64,000 nt of DNA from Girardinichthys multiradiatus. Lineage: Eukaryota > Chordata > Actinopteri > Cyprinodontiformes > Goodeidae. Shown here piece by piece: positions 10,046 through 21,740 of the stretch (position 1 is its first letter; each line of letters begins with the position of its first letter). Location of the stretch: the NCBI RefSeq assembly GCF_021462225.1, contig NC_061815.1:50147373-50211372 (forward strand), given 5' to 3'. The notes beneath the pieces were generated by a model. That model was not told the origin of the DNA. It worked only from the letters and a program-made list of their open reading frames with translations, and made no database searches. The position numbers and the translations under genes are program-made.

Positions 10046-11520
10046 CAGGTCCTTCTCAAAATATTAGCATATTGTGATAAAGTTCATTATTTTCCATAAT
10101 GTCATGATGAAAATTTAACATTCATATATTTTAGATTCATTGCACACTAACTGAAATATTTCAGGTCTTTTATTGTCTTAATACGGATGATTTTGGCATA
10201 CAGCTCATGAAAACCCAAAATTCCTATCTCACAAAATTAGCATATCATTAAAAGGGTCTCTAAACGAGCTATGAACCTAATCATCTGAATCAACGAGTTA
10301 ACTCTAAACACCTGCAAAAGATTCCTGAGGCCTTTAAAACTCCCAGCCTGGTTCATCACTCAAAACCCCAATCATTGGTAAGACTGCCGACCTGACTGCT
10401 GTCCAGAAGGCCACTATTGACACCCTCAAGCAAGAGGGTAAGACACAGAAAGAAATTTCTGAATGAATAGGCTGTTCCCAGAGTGCTGTATCAAGGCACC
10501 TCAGTGGGAAGTCTGTGGGAAGGAAAAAGTGTGGCAGAAAACGCTGCACAACGAGAAGAGGCGACCGGACCCTGAGGAAGATTGTGGAGAAGGGCCGATT
10601 CCAGACCTTGGGGACCTGCGGAAGCAGTGGACTGAGTCTGGAGTAGAAACATCCAGAGCCACCGTGCACAGGCGTGTGCAGGAAATTGGCTACAGGTGCC
10701 GCATTCCCCAGGTCAAGCCACTTTTGAACCAGAAACAGCGGCAGAAGCGCCTTACCTGGGCTACAGAGAAGCAGCACTGGACTGTTGCTCAGTGGTCCAA
10801 AGTACTTTTTTCAGATGAAAGCAAATTCTGCATGTCATTCAGAAATCAACGTGCCAGAGTCTGGAGGAAGACTGGGGAGAAGGAAATGCCAGAAGTCCAG
10901 TGACAAGTACCCACAGTCAGTGATGGTCTGGGGTGCTGTGTCAGCTGCTGGTGTTGGTCCACTGTGTTTTATCAAGGGCAGGGTCAATGCAGCTAGCTAT
11001 CAGGAGATTTTGGAGCACTTCATGCTTCCATGTGCTGAAAAGCTTTATGGAGATGAAGATTTCATTTTTCAGCATGACCTGGCACCTGCTCACAGTGCCA
11101 AAACCACTGGTAAATGGTTTACTGACCATGGTATCACTGTGCTCAATTGGCCTGCCAACTCTCCTGACCTGAACCCCATAGAGAATATGTGGGATATTGT
11201 GAAGAGAACGTTGAGAGACTCAAGACCCAACACTCTGGATGAGCTAAAGGCCGCTATCGAAGCATCCTGGGCCTCCATAAGACCTCAGCAGTGCCACAGG
11301 CTGATTGCCTCCATGCCACGCCGCATTGAAGCAGTCATTTCTGCCAAAGGATTCCCGACCAAGTATTGAGTGCATAACTGTACATGATTATTTGAAGGTT
11401 GACGTTTTTTGTATTAAAAACACTTTTCTTTTATTGGTCGGATGAAATATGCTAATTTTGTGAGATAGGAATTTTGGGTTTTCATGAGCTGTATGCCAAA
11501 ATCATCTGTATTAAGACAAT
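10046..11520 (+). mobile_element. TcB copy 1: Tc1 element with long TIRs, right end lost
   Basis: The left end CAGGTCCTTCTCAAAATATT follows TA at 10044-10045. The right terminal repeat is cut off at 11520, where about 100 bp present in copy 2 (34222-34421) are missing and hAT sequence begins abruptly. The two TcB copies are nearly identical over their shared length. Confidence 0.9.
10374..11369 (+). pseudogene. TcB transposase copy 1, several breaks
   Basis: Compared with copy 2 at 33140, the start codon is ATT (10374-10376), a TGA replaces an arginine codon at 10464-10466 (C to T at CpG), one G is missing from the run near 10611-10615, and about 8 bp are missing near 10888-10895. Downstream the frame is open through SVMVWGAVSAAGVGPLCFIK, QHDLAPAHSAK and LNPIENMWD to KGFPTKY. 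It is a DD34E Tc1 transposase in which the glutamine before the second aspartate is now a histidine. Confidence 0.9.
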
Positions 11521-12448
11521 CCCTTTTGCGAACCAACCATCGCTGGTGCTCCGTTTGTGACAAGCCCAGTCATCTTCTTAAATGGCAAATCGAATTTGTT
11601 CATGTCCAGGACAGCTTAATGACACAGATCTTCACCTTTGGTTGTTCAATGCATAGCTTGCAAAGACAGCAGCTACTTCTTTTTATCAAAGTCTGCTGTG
11701 ACCCCTCGCACAAAAACAGCCAGCTGTGCAGTATTGGTGATGTCTGTTGTCTCATCACAGGCAAGAGAAAAAGACTGGAAATCTCTTTCAGTGTCCTTCA
11801 GCATTTTCTGAATATCATCTGCTATATCAGTGATATTGTCTGGAACTGTTCTTTGGGACAAACTAATGCTCTGCAGCAGCAACAACGATGCATTCCTTGA
11901 CAAAGTCTCCTTCTGCATGAGGTTTCAGCTTCTTCGCTGTTAATTCACTCGCCACTAAACTTGCTTTTATAATATTGTCTCTGTGGTCCTATAAACACTG
12001 ATTGTTGCACATCCACGCTCTGATGAAGCGCAGTAACTTTATCAGTTCGCTCCTCCAGTTTAACATGTTTAGTCCTTCAAAGTCGCTCCAGATTGGACTT
12101 TTTCATCACTTCCAGCACCTCCCCACAAATTAAACACACAGGTTTAATTTTCATTTCGAAAAAAAATTAATTCCTGCATTTGTCTTGAAAAATGCGACAC
12201 TCAACATCCACTTTTCTTTTTTCCACCGTCGCCATGATCAACATCTGACCAATTATGTTGTGTTCACTGACTGATCCTGGCTTGGAAACATTACTGATGC
12301 TTGTGTATATCAGAAATACCATTTCTTATCTTTTTTTTCTTAAACAAGCTTTAATTGTTTTATTTATTCACTTGAAATTACGTGGCGGGCCGGACAAAAG
12401 GCTTCAGAGAGTCATATACGGCCCGGAGGCCTAGGTTCCACACTCCTG
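11521..12448 (-). mobile_element. hAT transposon relic with BED finger and transposase fragment
   Basis: On the minus strand, from about 12235, it reads MATVEKRKVDVECRIFQDK and then KPVCLICGEVLEVMKKSNLERL, a BED-type zinc finger start. Further on (11673-11918) comes FSLACDETTDITNTAQLAVF, the catalytic-domain signature of ZBED5/GTF2IRD2-type hAT transposases. Several stops break it. The outer end (12380-12448) has the CGGGCCGGA...GGCCCGG...CACTCCTG pattern of hAT termini. The other end is missing where it meets TcB copy 1. Confidence 0.8.
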
Positions 12449-13850
12449 GTTTAAGGTCTTAAGATTACTTATAGCTTTTATTTAGCCTTTACTGGTAAAA
12501 CGGTTGTTTAAATATTTAAGATCTTGATTTTTATTTCATATTAACTTCTTGTTTTAAATTCAAACTGTTTAGTTGATGTTCATGCTGCTTTCTTGACCGG
12601 GACTGCCTGGAAGAAGAGATGTTGGATTTTGATTGGACTTTCCTTGCTAAATAATGCCATAATTGTAATCATTATCATAATTCTACCTTGAATGTTGTGA
12701 TGAGAAGAAAAGTTCCTTCGGAGCAGTTTCCTGCTGTTTGCAGAAAAATGTTGTTGTGTCAGTCGGTAAATAGCTCAGGGCTTTGCTGCTGCACAGACTC
12801 ACTTATGTGTACTCCTGGGGTCGGCTGTGCAGATGTGCTGCTGCTCAATCATGAGTTTAATCACAGGGGTTAGAGTTTAATGAGTTATTGTTACTGAACC
12901 CTAAATCACAGGAACACATGGCTTCCCAGTCATTATGTGTGATGTGTGCAGTATGCCAAGTTCAAATCCTGCAGCAAACAACAAATTACTTCACAGAACG
13001 GCACTGTGTCCTTTCTGACTGCTTCCAACTGCTTAAAGGTGGACTGTTGTTACTGGAGATGAATGATGGAGACACACAAAGCAGAAGGATCTTTTCTACA
13101 TATTTGAAATGCATATTGAGTGTTTCCTTTCAGTAAAATGGAAGCAGTGATACACACTGTAAGTGTATCACTAAAGGAGCCTAACGGTCTGCAGACATCT
13201 GGATCTTCCTGGACAAAGTGACCCTTTTAAACGGCAGCAGGACCTGGGTCTGGTGCTGTGTGCTCTATAGTGCAGTTCTGTGGGTGGGTGTGGGTCAGTA
13301 TGATATTTTAGTAAATTAGACCATCAATCAAGCACAACATGTGAAGCAGCAGGAGAAAAAATGTCCTTGTTTGGAAACATGTGGCATTATTTAACTACCC
13401 TTAAGAAACACAAGTGTGTGTGTGTTTGTGTCTGTGTATGCGTGCGTGTGTGTGTGCTTTAATATTAACATACTTTGGAGAAGCACTGTGTAGGATTTCA
13501 CTTGTGGACCATATTTGAGACCTGACGGTTCCTCAGGTTCGTCAGAGTAATGTTGTTTGTTTTTATTCTGCAGAATGAATTAAATGAACGAAACGTTTTC
13601 CTGCTGGGGTGTAAAAATTCAGATTAAACTGAAGTATTGAAGTATTGAAGTATAAATGTGAGAGCTGAAGCAGGGCAGATATGCACCGCTGTTTCTAAGA
13701 TGACCAGATTAGGCGACACTGTCTTTGGTCTGCTGAAAACCACCAAAGTGAACTGATTAACTGGCGATGAGTGAAGAGGAGAGCAGATCTGAAAACCTGT
13801 CGAAGGTAATTAGTCAAATGTGAGTGGAATGAGTAATCAGTGAACCAGCC
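12449..13850. other. Unassigned region with a TG-rich microsatellite
   Basis: No gene is supported. A TG-rich imperfect run (TGTG/TGCG) lies at about 13411-13460. Short open frames here lack codon structure or homology that I can recognise. Confidence 0.5.
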
Positions 13851-14440
13851 AGGCAGCAAAGATCCCAGAGTACATCAGGAAGGCCCCCACCCTGCATGGT
13901 GTGTACCGCCGGCAGACTGAGGAAGTGGCCAATATTAAGTCCCCCCAATGGGTAGAAGGACAGCACCTAAACAATGATCACATGAACAGGTTCTCAGCAC
14001 AAGGGTAATAGTGGCTGGAATTAATCACATCAGACAGGACCCAAGTTGCCCCTGAAACAGTCCAACACATTACAGCTGGGTGTAAGATGCTGACTGGTAA
14101 AGTGTCCATGGAACTCCATAACCAAGAAGCTGGAGTGGTGTACAGAAACATCTGTGCTGAGTATGGACAGGAGGTCCTGCAGTCAAAGTGGCATCAGCAA
14201 CATGAAGAGGAAGGAACAGAAAATACACAGGGCTCAAATCGGAAGGAGGAACACTGGAGAGTCAGGGCCTCAGTGGTGTCAGAGGTCATCAGGTCATCAG
14301 GGGCTGTGGGATTCCACAAACTACCTCTTAGGTCTCTAATCAGAAGAGCGCAGTCCTAAGAACATCTAAGATACTGCAAAGAACCCTCAGGCTCCCTGGG
14401 TTCTGGTTGAGGACCCTGGTGGACCGACCAGGTGGAGCAA
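13851..14440 (+). mobile_element. C-terminal fragment of a LINE, probably of the site-specific/REL-endo type
   Basis: The translation contains APETVQHITAGCKMLTGK, then VVYRNICAEYGQEV, and at the end, in another frame, SKILQRTLRLPGFW. This order matches the C-terminal part of a fish non-LTR element whose last domain resembles a restriction-like endonuclease. The middle of that domain appears deleted, leaving only the SSGAVG remnant. The exact clade is uncertain. Confidence 0.5.
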
Positions 14441-14488
14441 GTGGAGAGTCAATAGAAACTGTCCAGTAATTCTTCTCCTTTCATTCAT

Positions 14489-14600
14489 CTTCTATACCAC
14501 TTATTCCATAGTGGGTCACAGGGGAGCTGGTGCCTATCTCCAGCAATCTACGGGCGAGAGGCAGGGTACACCCTGGACAGTTCGCCAGTCCTTTTCAAAG
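14489..14600 (-). repeat. 3' fragment of the tRNA-like SINE seen at 35.8 kb
   Basis: CCACTTATTCCATAGTGGGT, GGGAGCTGGTGCCTATCTCC-like and CACCCTGGACAGTTCGCCAG are the reverse complement of the distal part of the repeat at 35788-36122. Only the tail portion is present. Confidence 0.65.
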
Positions 14601-15735
14601 GATAAGACAGCCTTTAATTCAAAATGCTTGACACACATTATACTCATTCTAGATCTTTGGCCATAGCCTTTTTGCCAGCCTGCTTGATATTTTCTGATAC
14701 AGCAGTCGTTGCCTTGGAGTGTTCACCCCCAAACAAAAATTCCTTAAAAATGCCAGGAGCTTTGGCAAAAAATGCTCTATGTAATGATCTGCATAAGAAA
14801 TATCTTTTGACTTTGTTTCAAATACCTGGTGGCTCGGCACTGTGAAGCCTGAGTGTAGCCCAGGAAACTTCAGGCTGCTATAAATCCCCAAGGAGGCACC
14901 TTGAATTAGCTGCTGTTCTGCTCTACTGCCCCTGCTGCTGCTTTCAGCCAGATGCTGAACTTAGTTTGCTTCCAAAGGTCATTTAATAGGTAAAACTTTT
15001 ACTAAGTATGCAACTGAGGTATACTCACATAAAACTAGCGACAAATTGGCCACATTGTTTTCTGAGCTGACTTGTGATTAAGTAGGGAAGCATAAATTTG
15101 TCATTTTCAGACTTTGCTCATTGCAATCTGATTTCTGTAACTTGGATTTTGGTTTTTTAGGCTAAAACCACTGCTTAGATTATTTCTCCTCAAACAAATC
15201 CATTTCTGAGAATTTTAGCATCAGCAGAACTTGATGGACCATGAAGAAGATTTTTCTGAAAATGAAAGTTATATAAATCTTTATTGAGACACTGCTCTTG
15301 AAGGAAAGAACAAAGAAAAACTAAAACATCTAAATAACACAAAAGGAATAGTGTGTGAAATATTTGTGGAGTTTTTTTTTTATTTGCTTACGTTTTATTT
15401 CGGAATAAAATAGAAATTAATCTTGCCAAAAACCAGCCTCTCTGACAGACAGAAAATTATTGTTCTTAAATAGCTGAAATCTTGTAAGGAGACACTAATA
15501 ACTCAGATGTGGTTCCTCTCATTAGCTTTTTGAGAGTTTCAAAGACTTCTTTTTAACTTGATTCAGGATAAAAGGCTGTTCAGTGTCTTTTGTACATAAG
15601 TGCTGCTTGTGATACCGTGGATCACAGCGTGTAGTTAACAAAGGTGCTGTTCTGCAGTAGCTTAGATCTTATTTATGCAGCAAGAGTTTCTCAATATTTA
15701 ATATCAGCTCTGTAGATGTAATTTTTGTTATTGTC
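14601..15735. other. Unassigned region with one unrecognised minus-strand frame
   Basis: A minus-strand frame of 80 codons (14649-14891) is open but I do not recognise it. It lacks support from neighbours or repeats. The remainder is AT-rich, non-coding sequence. Confidence 0.4.
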
Positions 15736-16140
15736 AGCTGCAGCACTGTTTATATCCGGAGTTCCACAGGGCTCCATTTTGGGCCCTGTGCTGTTTTCTT
15801 TGAAGACTATACCTTTGGGATTCATACATTGGTCCTGTTTATCCTGTTGTAGTAGCTGCTGCTGTCTTTTTATAAATGTTCTGTTGAAAGCATCATCCCT
15901 CACAACATCTTGATGTGACAGAACTGACAGAAAGGTTCTAGAGAGAGTACAGAAGTTGACCCAGAACATTATTAGGACACCGTTTCCCTCAATGTCTGAC
16001 CTTCCTAACATTAGATGCCTGCTCCGAGCAAAACTATTCACCCAAGACATCCATTTGAGTTGGAGCCGTCAGAAAGACGTTATAGATCCATCCAGGCCCG
16101 CATCTCCAGATTTCTAAAAATACTTTATCCAATAAATGAA
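15736..16140 (+). mobile_element. Decayed LINE fragment
   Basis: Two pieces of reverse transcriptase are visible: ISGVPQGSILGPVLFSL at about 15757-15807, and ELEPSERRYRSIQARISRFL near 16056-16118, the usual C-terminal motif before the 3' UTR. The catalytic ADD block between them is missing, so an internal deletion of several hundred bp is likely. Confidence 0.65.
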
Positions 16141-16549
16141 CCACTTGAAACTGCTTGGTGTTGATTTGCAAGTAAAATATTTAAATCATGAGTTGTTTTG
16201 GTATATAGACACAGCAGTGTTCAATTGTTCCTGAATGCACCATCAGAGCAGCTGTTCGAAAATCTTCCATCGTTTGCAGGCAGCTGCTCTTGGACTTTAG
16301 CAGATTTTTCTCCAGTGTCAGTGATGTTTACATTCAGCTTGACTGTGTTTCACATGAGGAATTAAATGTAGAGCATGAGACTGATAATACCCAGAAAGCC
16401 AAAGGTCACAGAGTGATGGTGGCATAGAGGAGAATGGGACAAAAGAAGGAAATAGGCAGATATCGCACCTAATATTGTCCGCCCAACATCAACCAATATT
16501 TTCTCTATCGCAAGTCTTTTTAATACCATGCAGCCCTAGTAGAGTGAGG

Positions 16550-16622
16550 CATCTACCTAAAACTCGAGGGTTACTTGTGGAGTATCACAGGGTTCAGTGC
16601 TTGGGCCAATTCTCTTTACTGT
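16550..16622 (+). mobile_element. Short L2-type LINE fragment
   Basis: This segment (GGGTTACTTGTGGAGTATCA to CCAATTCTCTTTACT) closely matches 17682-17747 in the L2 element. It encodes only the [11 protein letters not shown] block and stops abruptly just before the transposon with the YqaJ gene. Confidence 0.75.
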
Positions 16623-17596
16623 AGAGCTTTGGAACCAACGTCATTGCGCAGTGTGTTTTACGTCACACGCCGTTGGTCGGCATCATATCTGCAGGCCACA
16701 GGCCAAAACAATCTGAATTCCGGCATTACGACTTTATTCTCCTGCACGATGCTGAAAAGCAGCTCAAAACAAGATGGACTGTGTTATAGTCCATCTACAA
16801 TACGTAGAAAAACTTCTGCCAGATGCCAAAAATAAAATTGGAAATGTTGACCCATTTGAAATTAAGAATTGGAGCAGAGATCCCAACCAATTCCCTCCAC
16901 TGACATTCACCAACATATTTACATACCTGGTCTGTGGTGTCAGTGCTTACACCACCAACAGTTTAATAATTAAAGTCTATGGAAGCACATGTTGAATTTA
17001 CTAATGACTGGGTACATGATACGAACATTTTTAATCCCCCTGGTTGTGAATTCGTCGTCGTTCACACAGAGGTATGTTGCTATTGTCTCCTTAATTATGC
17101 ATGAATGACTAATGTACACACTTTTAGAATCAGTCAGCCTTTCCTTTCCATTTTATGAATACTTTGAAATGTGATCACATTATGGTTAAAGTACATTCCT
17201 AGCTGATACACCAAGCTTCAAGATTGAAAAGGTTAAAGGGCATATCCATTTTTTTACTACATTGAGCATATTAAATCTGCTCGTTTAAAAAACAAAAACA
17301 AGACGTAGACATTTCCAACTTAGATTAGATTACTCAACACGAACAAATAAAAATAAAATCAGGATTTAGGTGTTGCAGTGTTGTTTTTAAACTGAAAGAT
17401 CAAAGATGCTAGAAGTAGTGAAATAAAAGTAGTGTGGTGGAATTAGCCTTTGACCTTTCCGAATTGGAAGTTACAATCAGAAGACAACTTCAGCTTAGTA
17501 GGTGAAAGCGTCTTTGTTAATTGGAGTAATCATGTTAATCATTCAATTAAACGGTTATTTGTAAAATTACACACACATATGTATAGATATTTTTAT

Positions 17597-17632
17597 TTGC
17601 ATGTTGCATGTTGCATGTTGCATGTTGCATAC
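17597..17632 (+). repeat. Tandem heptamer TTGCATG, about five units
   Basis: Perfect GCATGTT repeats follow TTTTATTTGCATG, in the intron of the YqaJ gene just upstream of the L2 insertion. The first unit contains an octamer-like ATTTGCAT. It is probably a microsatellite. Confidence 0.85.
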
Positions 17633-17649
17633 TTAGTCTGACAGATTCC

Positions 17650-19869
17650 AGTTTGTTCATGTAAATGATAAATCATCTTTAAACTCCAGGGTTAATTGTG
17701 GAGTACCACAGGGTTCAGTACTTGGGCCAATTCTCTTTACTATATATATGCTTCCAATAGGTCAAATTATCAGGCAGCATAGGATAAATTTTTACTGTTA
17801 CGCTGATGATACTCAGCTTTACTTATCCATAAATCCTGATGAGCCCACCCAGTTAGATAGACTACAAGCATGTCTTGAAGACATAAAAACTCGGATGACT
17901 TTAAATGTTTTGCTTCTAAATTCAGACAAGACAGAAGTTGTCGTCTTTGGATCGGAGTCTTTAAAAAAGAAACTGCTTAGTCAATCACTTAACCTGGATG
18001 GCATTAAATTGACCTCCAGTAATAAAGTAAAAACCCTTGGTGTTATTTTTGACCAGGACATGTCATTTAAATCCCATATTAAACAGGTTTCTAGGATTTC
18101 CTTATTTCACCTCCAGAACATTGCCAGAATTAGAAATATCCTGTCCAGGAGTGATGCTGAAAAACTAGTCCATGCATTTGTTACTTCAAGGCTGGAATAT
18201 TGTAATTCTTTACTATCAGGATGTCCACAAAATGCAGTTAAAAGCCTTCAGCTGATTCAAAATGCTGCAGCAAGAGTTCTGATGAAAATTAAAAAGAGAG
18301 ATTATATTTCTCCTATTTTAGCTTCCCTTCATTGGCTCCCTGTTAAATCCAGAATATAATTTAAAATTCTCCTCCTCACATATAAAGCCCTTAATGATCT
18401 AGCTCCATAATACATCAGAGATCTGATTGGTCCATATGTTCCTAACAGGGCACTTCGTTCTCAGACTGCAGGTTTACTGGTGGTTCCTAGAGTCTCTAGA
18501 AGTAGAATGGGAGGCAGATCCTTTAGTTATCAGGCTCCTCTCCTGTGGAACCAGCTCCCAGTTTTAGTCCGTGAGGCAGACACCCTGTCTACTTTTAAGG
18601 CTAGGCTTAAAACTTTCCTTTTTGATAAAGCTTATAGTTAGAGTGGCTTAGGTTATCGTGAACTATCTTCCTTATTTTTTACCTCCATCTTCTTCCCTCC
18701 CTGTTGGATGGAGTAAGGGGGAGTCAGGTTTAGCCTAAACCGGCTCAGTTATGGTTGAGGTGCAAACACACCCTCCATTTCTGCTACCTGTATGACCCCT
18801 TCTCTTTTCCAATGGTTATAATCAGTCTGACAGAGAGAGGTATCCCAATCCTTGTGGTTTTTAGTATAACAATGACCATCAGTGGGACCCTTTGTGGGGT
18901 TCCTTGAGACGACATTGTTGTAAATAAGTGCCGCTTAACTAAATAATCTGAACTGAAACTATCTCTGTAGTTGTGCTGCTATAGGCTTAGGCTGCTGGAG
19001 GACATAATGACCACTTTCACTCTCTCTGCGACATTCTCACACTACTCTCCAATTTTGCATTATTTGCTGTTATTTCAGCTTTTAACTTTGTTCTCTCTTT
19101 TCTCTTCCTAGAAGCTACACCTGGCCTGACTCTGTGTCTAGCTGTGACACCTTTCTGGAGAGGGGCATCGTCCAAGCTTCTGCTGGCAACAAATTAATGC
19201 TCACCTTCTACAGATGATCCACATGGCCCTGTATTTTAGTGTTTAACCCTTTCTCTCTCCTAGACATGGCTACTGACTGAGCTTCTACTGTAACTAACTC
19301 TATGTGCTCTCTTTCAGACTCTAACCTTGAAAATTGGCTCAGAGTTTATCTGTTCTTTCTTTCTAGATGAAACGACTAAAGGAGCTACATCCATTAACAT
19401 TTACTTTTCCTTCCCATAGAAAGTACTCCTGGATCAGTGCTTCTTTGTTCTCTTTGTGTCTCTGCTCTGTTCTCTCAAACCTCCAGTCGGTCGTGGCAGA
19501 TGGCCGTTCACACTGAGCCTGGTTCTGGTTCTGCTGGAGGTTTCTTCCTGTTAAAAGGGAGTTTTTCCTCTCCACTGTCGCTACATGCATGCTCAGTATG
19601 AGGGATTGCTGCAAAGTCAACACCAGTGACTGTCCACTGTCTCTACATGCTCATCCAGGAGGAGGGAATGCTGCAAGTCACTGACTGGATGCAATCTGCT
19701 GGGTTTCCTTAGATAGAAAAACTTTTTATCCAATTTGAATAAAAAGCTAACTCCGACTGAACTGTTCAATTGTTAGGATTAATAGGAATGTATGAACCTG
19801 ACTGTTGTGAAGTGCCTTGAGAAGACATGTGTTGTGAATTGGCGCTATATAAATAAAACTGAATTGAAT
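17650..19869 (+). mobile_element. L2-type LINE, 5' truncated, with long 3' UTR
   Basis: The insert lies wholly inside the intron of the YqaJ gene. It carries the 3' half of an RT gene (17690-18641), a 1.2-kb 3' UTR and a terminal AAAACTGAATTGAATTG tail. Pieces of the same 3' UTR recur at 24138-24516 on plus, and at 54448-54680 and 62405-62548 on minus. I could not identify a clear target-site duplication. Confidence 0.85.
17690..18641 (+). pseudogene. L2-type reverse transcriptase, two or more stops
   Basis: It begins in [20 protein letters not shown], has the catalytic [10 protein letters not shown], then LNSDKTEVVVFG, and the C-terminal LIQNAAARVLMKIKKRDYIS and LKTFLFDKAYS. Stops are at 18357-18359 (after KSRI) and near 18408 (LAP, stop, YIRD). 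It resembles the RT at 6569-7573 but belongs to a different subfamily, with more diverged residues and a different tail. Confidence 0.85.
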
Positions 19870-21162
19870 TGTTCCTGTCTTTTCTTTAACCATTTTAATT
19901 AGTGTGTTCACAGGTCATGCATTTGTCTCTCAGAGACTCTCAGAGCCACAGCTAACACCGTTGGTCATGCTGCGCAGCACTGGCACTGTTGGATGCCATT
20001 GTGCAATCCACTGTGCCTGCATGGCAGGGTAAGCTGAGACCTGCACCCATGTTGCTACCCTACTTTTAAGCTGGAAGCAACACTGAGAATACGAGGCACA
20101 AGATGAGCTAGCGTACTGGATATTACCTGGCAACTGGACCAAGATTCACCCAGACGTCGGCCATAAAACTGATTACAATACTTCAGCTTCTCAAAAGAAC
20201 ATACTTGACCAAAAAAGACGCATAGCTCAACACCAGACAGAAGAAGCAAAAAAGAGAAACCCCACCAGCAAATTTAGAGGATTTGTCTCCTCTGCTTGAT
20301 ACACTGCTGGAGCACAGTAAGGCTGTTGGTTTGTCATGAATGGAGAAATATTACACACAATGCACACACACTGAGCAGCCAGTTATCCTACCTCTGACAC
20401 TTGCATCTCTGCACAATAAATACATAGTCTCATGACCTGTCAGCTATTTTACTGCGCTGTGAGAAATATAAAGATGCTGCAATAGTGACTGAGGAGCAGG
20501 CAGCAACCACTGAAAAGCACACAAGACTGCAGCACCAGTGTTCTGCCTGGTGTGAATGCCGAGCTGGACGAATTACAGCTTCCAGTATGCATGTTGTATT
20601 TGCCACCAGGTTAGAAAGCCCAGCACTGACATTTGTTAAACAGGTGTGCAATCCAGGCAACATGGTGTGTGAAGCACGAGGCTGATGCACAATAGGCCTC
20701 CATTAACATAACAGCTAAAAGTCACAAAACTCTAAAGGTTAAACCATGTGGGTTCATCACAAACACCAACTTCCCTGAACTTGGAGCATCTCTTGATGGA
20801 CTCACAATGTGTGATGGCTGTGGGAATAGATGCCTTGAGATAAAGTGCCCTTTCAATTATGGGACATGCTGCATCCAGCAGGCCGTGGATGCAAAGGACA
20901 GAAACGTTTTTTCCTTCAGCTGTCTGGCGATGAAGTTCACCTGAAGAAGCAACATCTATACTATACACAAATACAGAGATTTTGTAACAAAATCAAACCA
21001 CTGCGAACTTGTTGTGTTGACCAGAAAGACATGGCTGTGGTCCGTGTCTTTAGAGACCAGGAATTCTGGGAACCACGTTTACAAAAAGCACAAAGCTTCT
21101 TGAAAAATATTTGCCTTCCTGAGCTTGTAGGTCGATATAACTCAGAGCACGTCGTTACTTGA

Positions 21163-21740
21163 GCTTCAAGGGAGACATAAATATAACCTGGCGTTTTAAC
21201 AAGAGTTGACAGTCTTGAAAATCATTATGTTAGACTTATATTTGCACCTGTATTATATCGCTACACAAGAACAACCTTTTTATATGTTTTACCTCACATT
21301 ATTTTCATGTATACTTGTTACCTGAAGTGTGTTCAATTTCACCGTTTACTTAGAATCAGATCAATTTTGTACCGAATATTTGTTACCTGAAGTGTTTAAT
21401 TACACTGAATGATTACTTAAAATGTGATACATTTTTCAGATGTTCTTGTTACTTGTTTAATTACACCAAATGATCAATTTCATCACATATTTACTTTTTA
21501 CCTGAAACAAAGAAAGTGATTAAATGAATGTAAATGAACATGAAAATTAGTTAAATGAGAAAAGATCCTCTGCAATGTCACTTGTATTCACATGTTCAAA
21601 TATTTCAGCAACAAAACAATGAGTGCCAACAAGTACAATCATTTTTTCCAATCTTTACAATCTACATGTACCTTCAGTACCAGCATAGCATTACAAAGTC
21701 ACATTAACATTTGCACGTTTCATTTGGGTTTACAACCACA
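21163..21740. other. AT-rich spacer between the convergent transposon genes
   Basis: No coding sequence. From about 21250 to 21500 a degenerate unit based on TTGTTACCTGAAGTGTTTAA and TTACACTGAATGATTACTTA recurs three to four times. Both genes would terminate here. Confidence 0.6.

Larger units (their letters stand above)
16774..21162 (+). pseudogene. SWIM zinc finger plus YqaJ-type nuclease gene, spliced, decayed
   Basis: Exon 1 (to 17071) reads NVDPFEIKNWSRDPNQFPPL, FTYLVCGVSAYTTNSL and, after a frameshift, SMEAHVEFTNDWVHDTNIF and NPPGCEFVVVHTE. The intron runs from GT at 17072 to CAG ending at 19913. Exon 2 has a SWIM finger at about 19990-20070 (CACMAG, stop, AETCTHVATLL: C-x-C...C-x-H), GRITASSMHVVF near 20563, GFITNTNFPELGASLDGL (20750-20803), and the catalytic E-x-K in CLEIKCPF (E at 20837-20839, K at 20843-20845). 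The C-terminal part reads LKKQHLYYTQIQ to PELVGRYNSEHVVT. At least four frame changes (one at the T-run near 20908) and several stops kill it. YqaJ proteins are phage-type recombination exonucleases of the PD-(D/E)xK fold; the role in transposition is inferred. Confidence 0.75.

Noticed and set aside
10334..10777. 147-codon minus-strand frame and similar ones at 33100-33544
   Set aside because: These are antisense shadows of the TcB transposase.
15691..16050. 119-codon minus-strand frame
   Set aside because: It is antisense to a decayed LINE; the plus strand has the real RT motifs.
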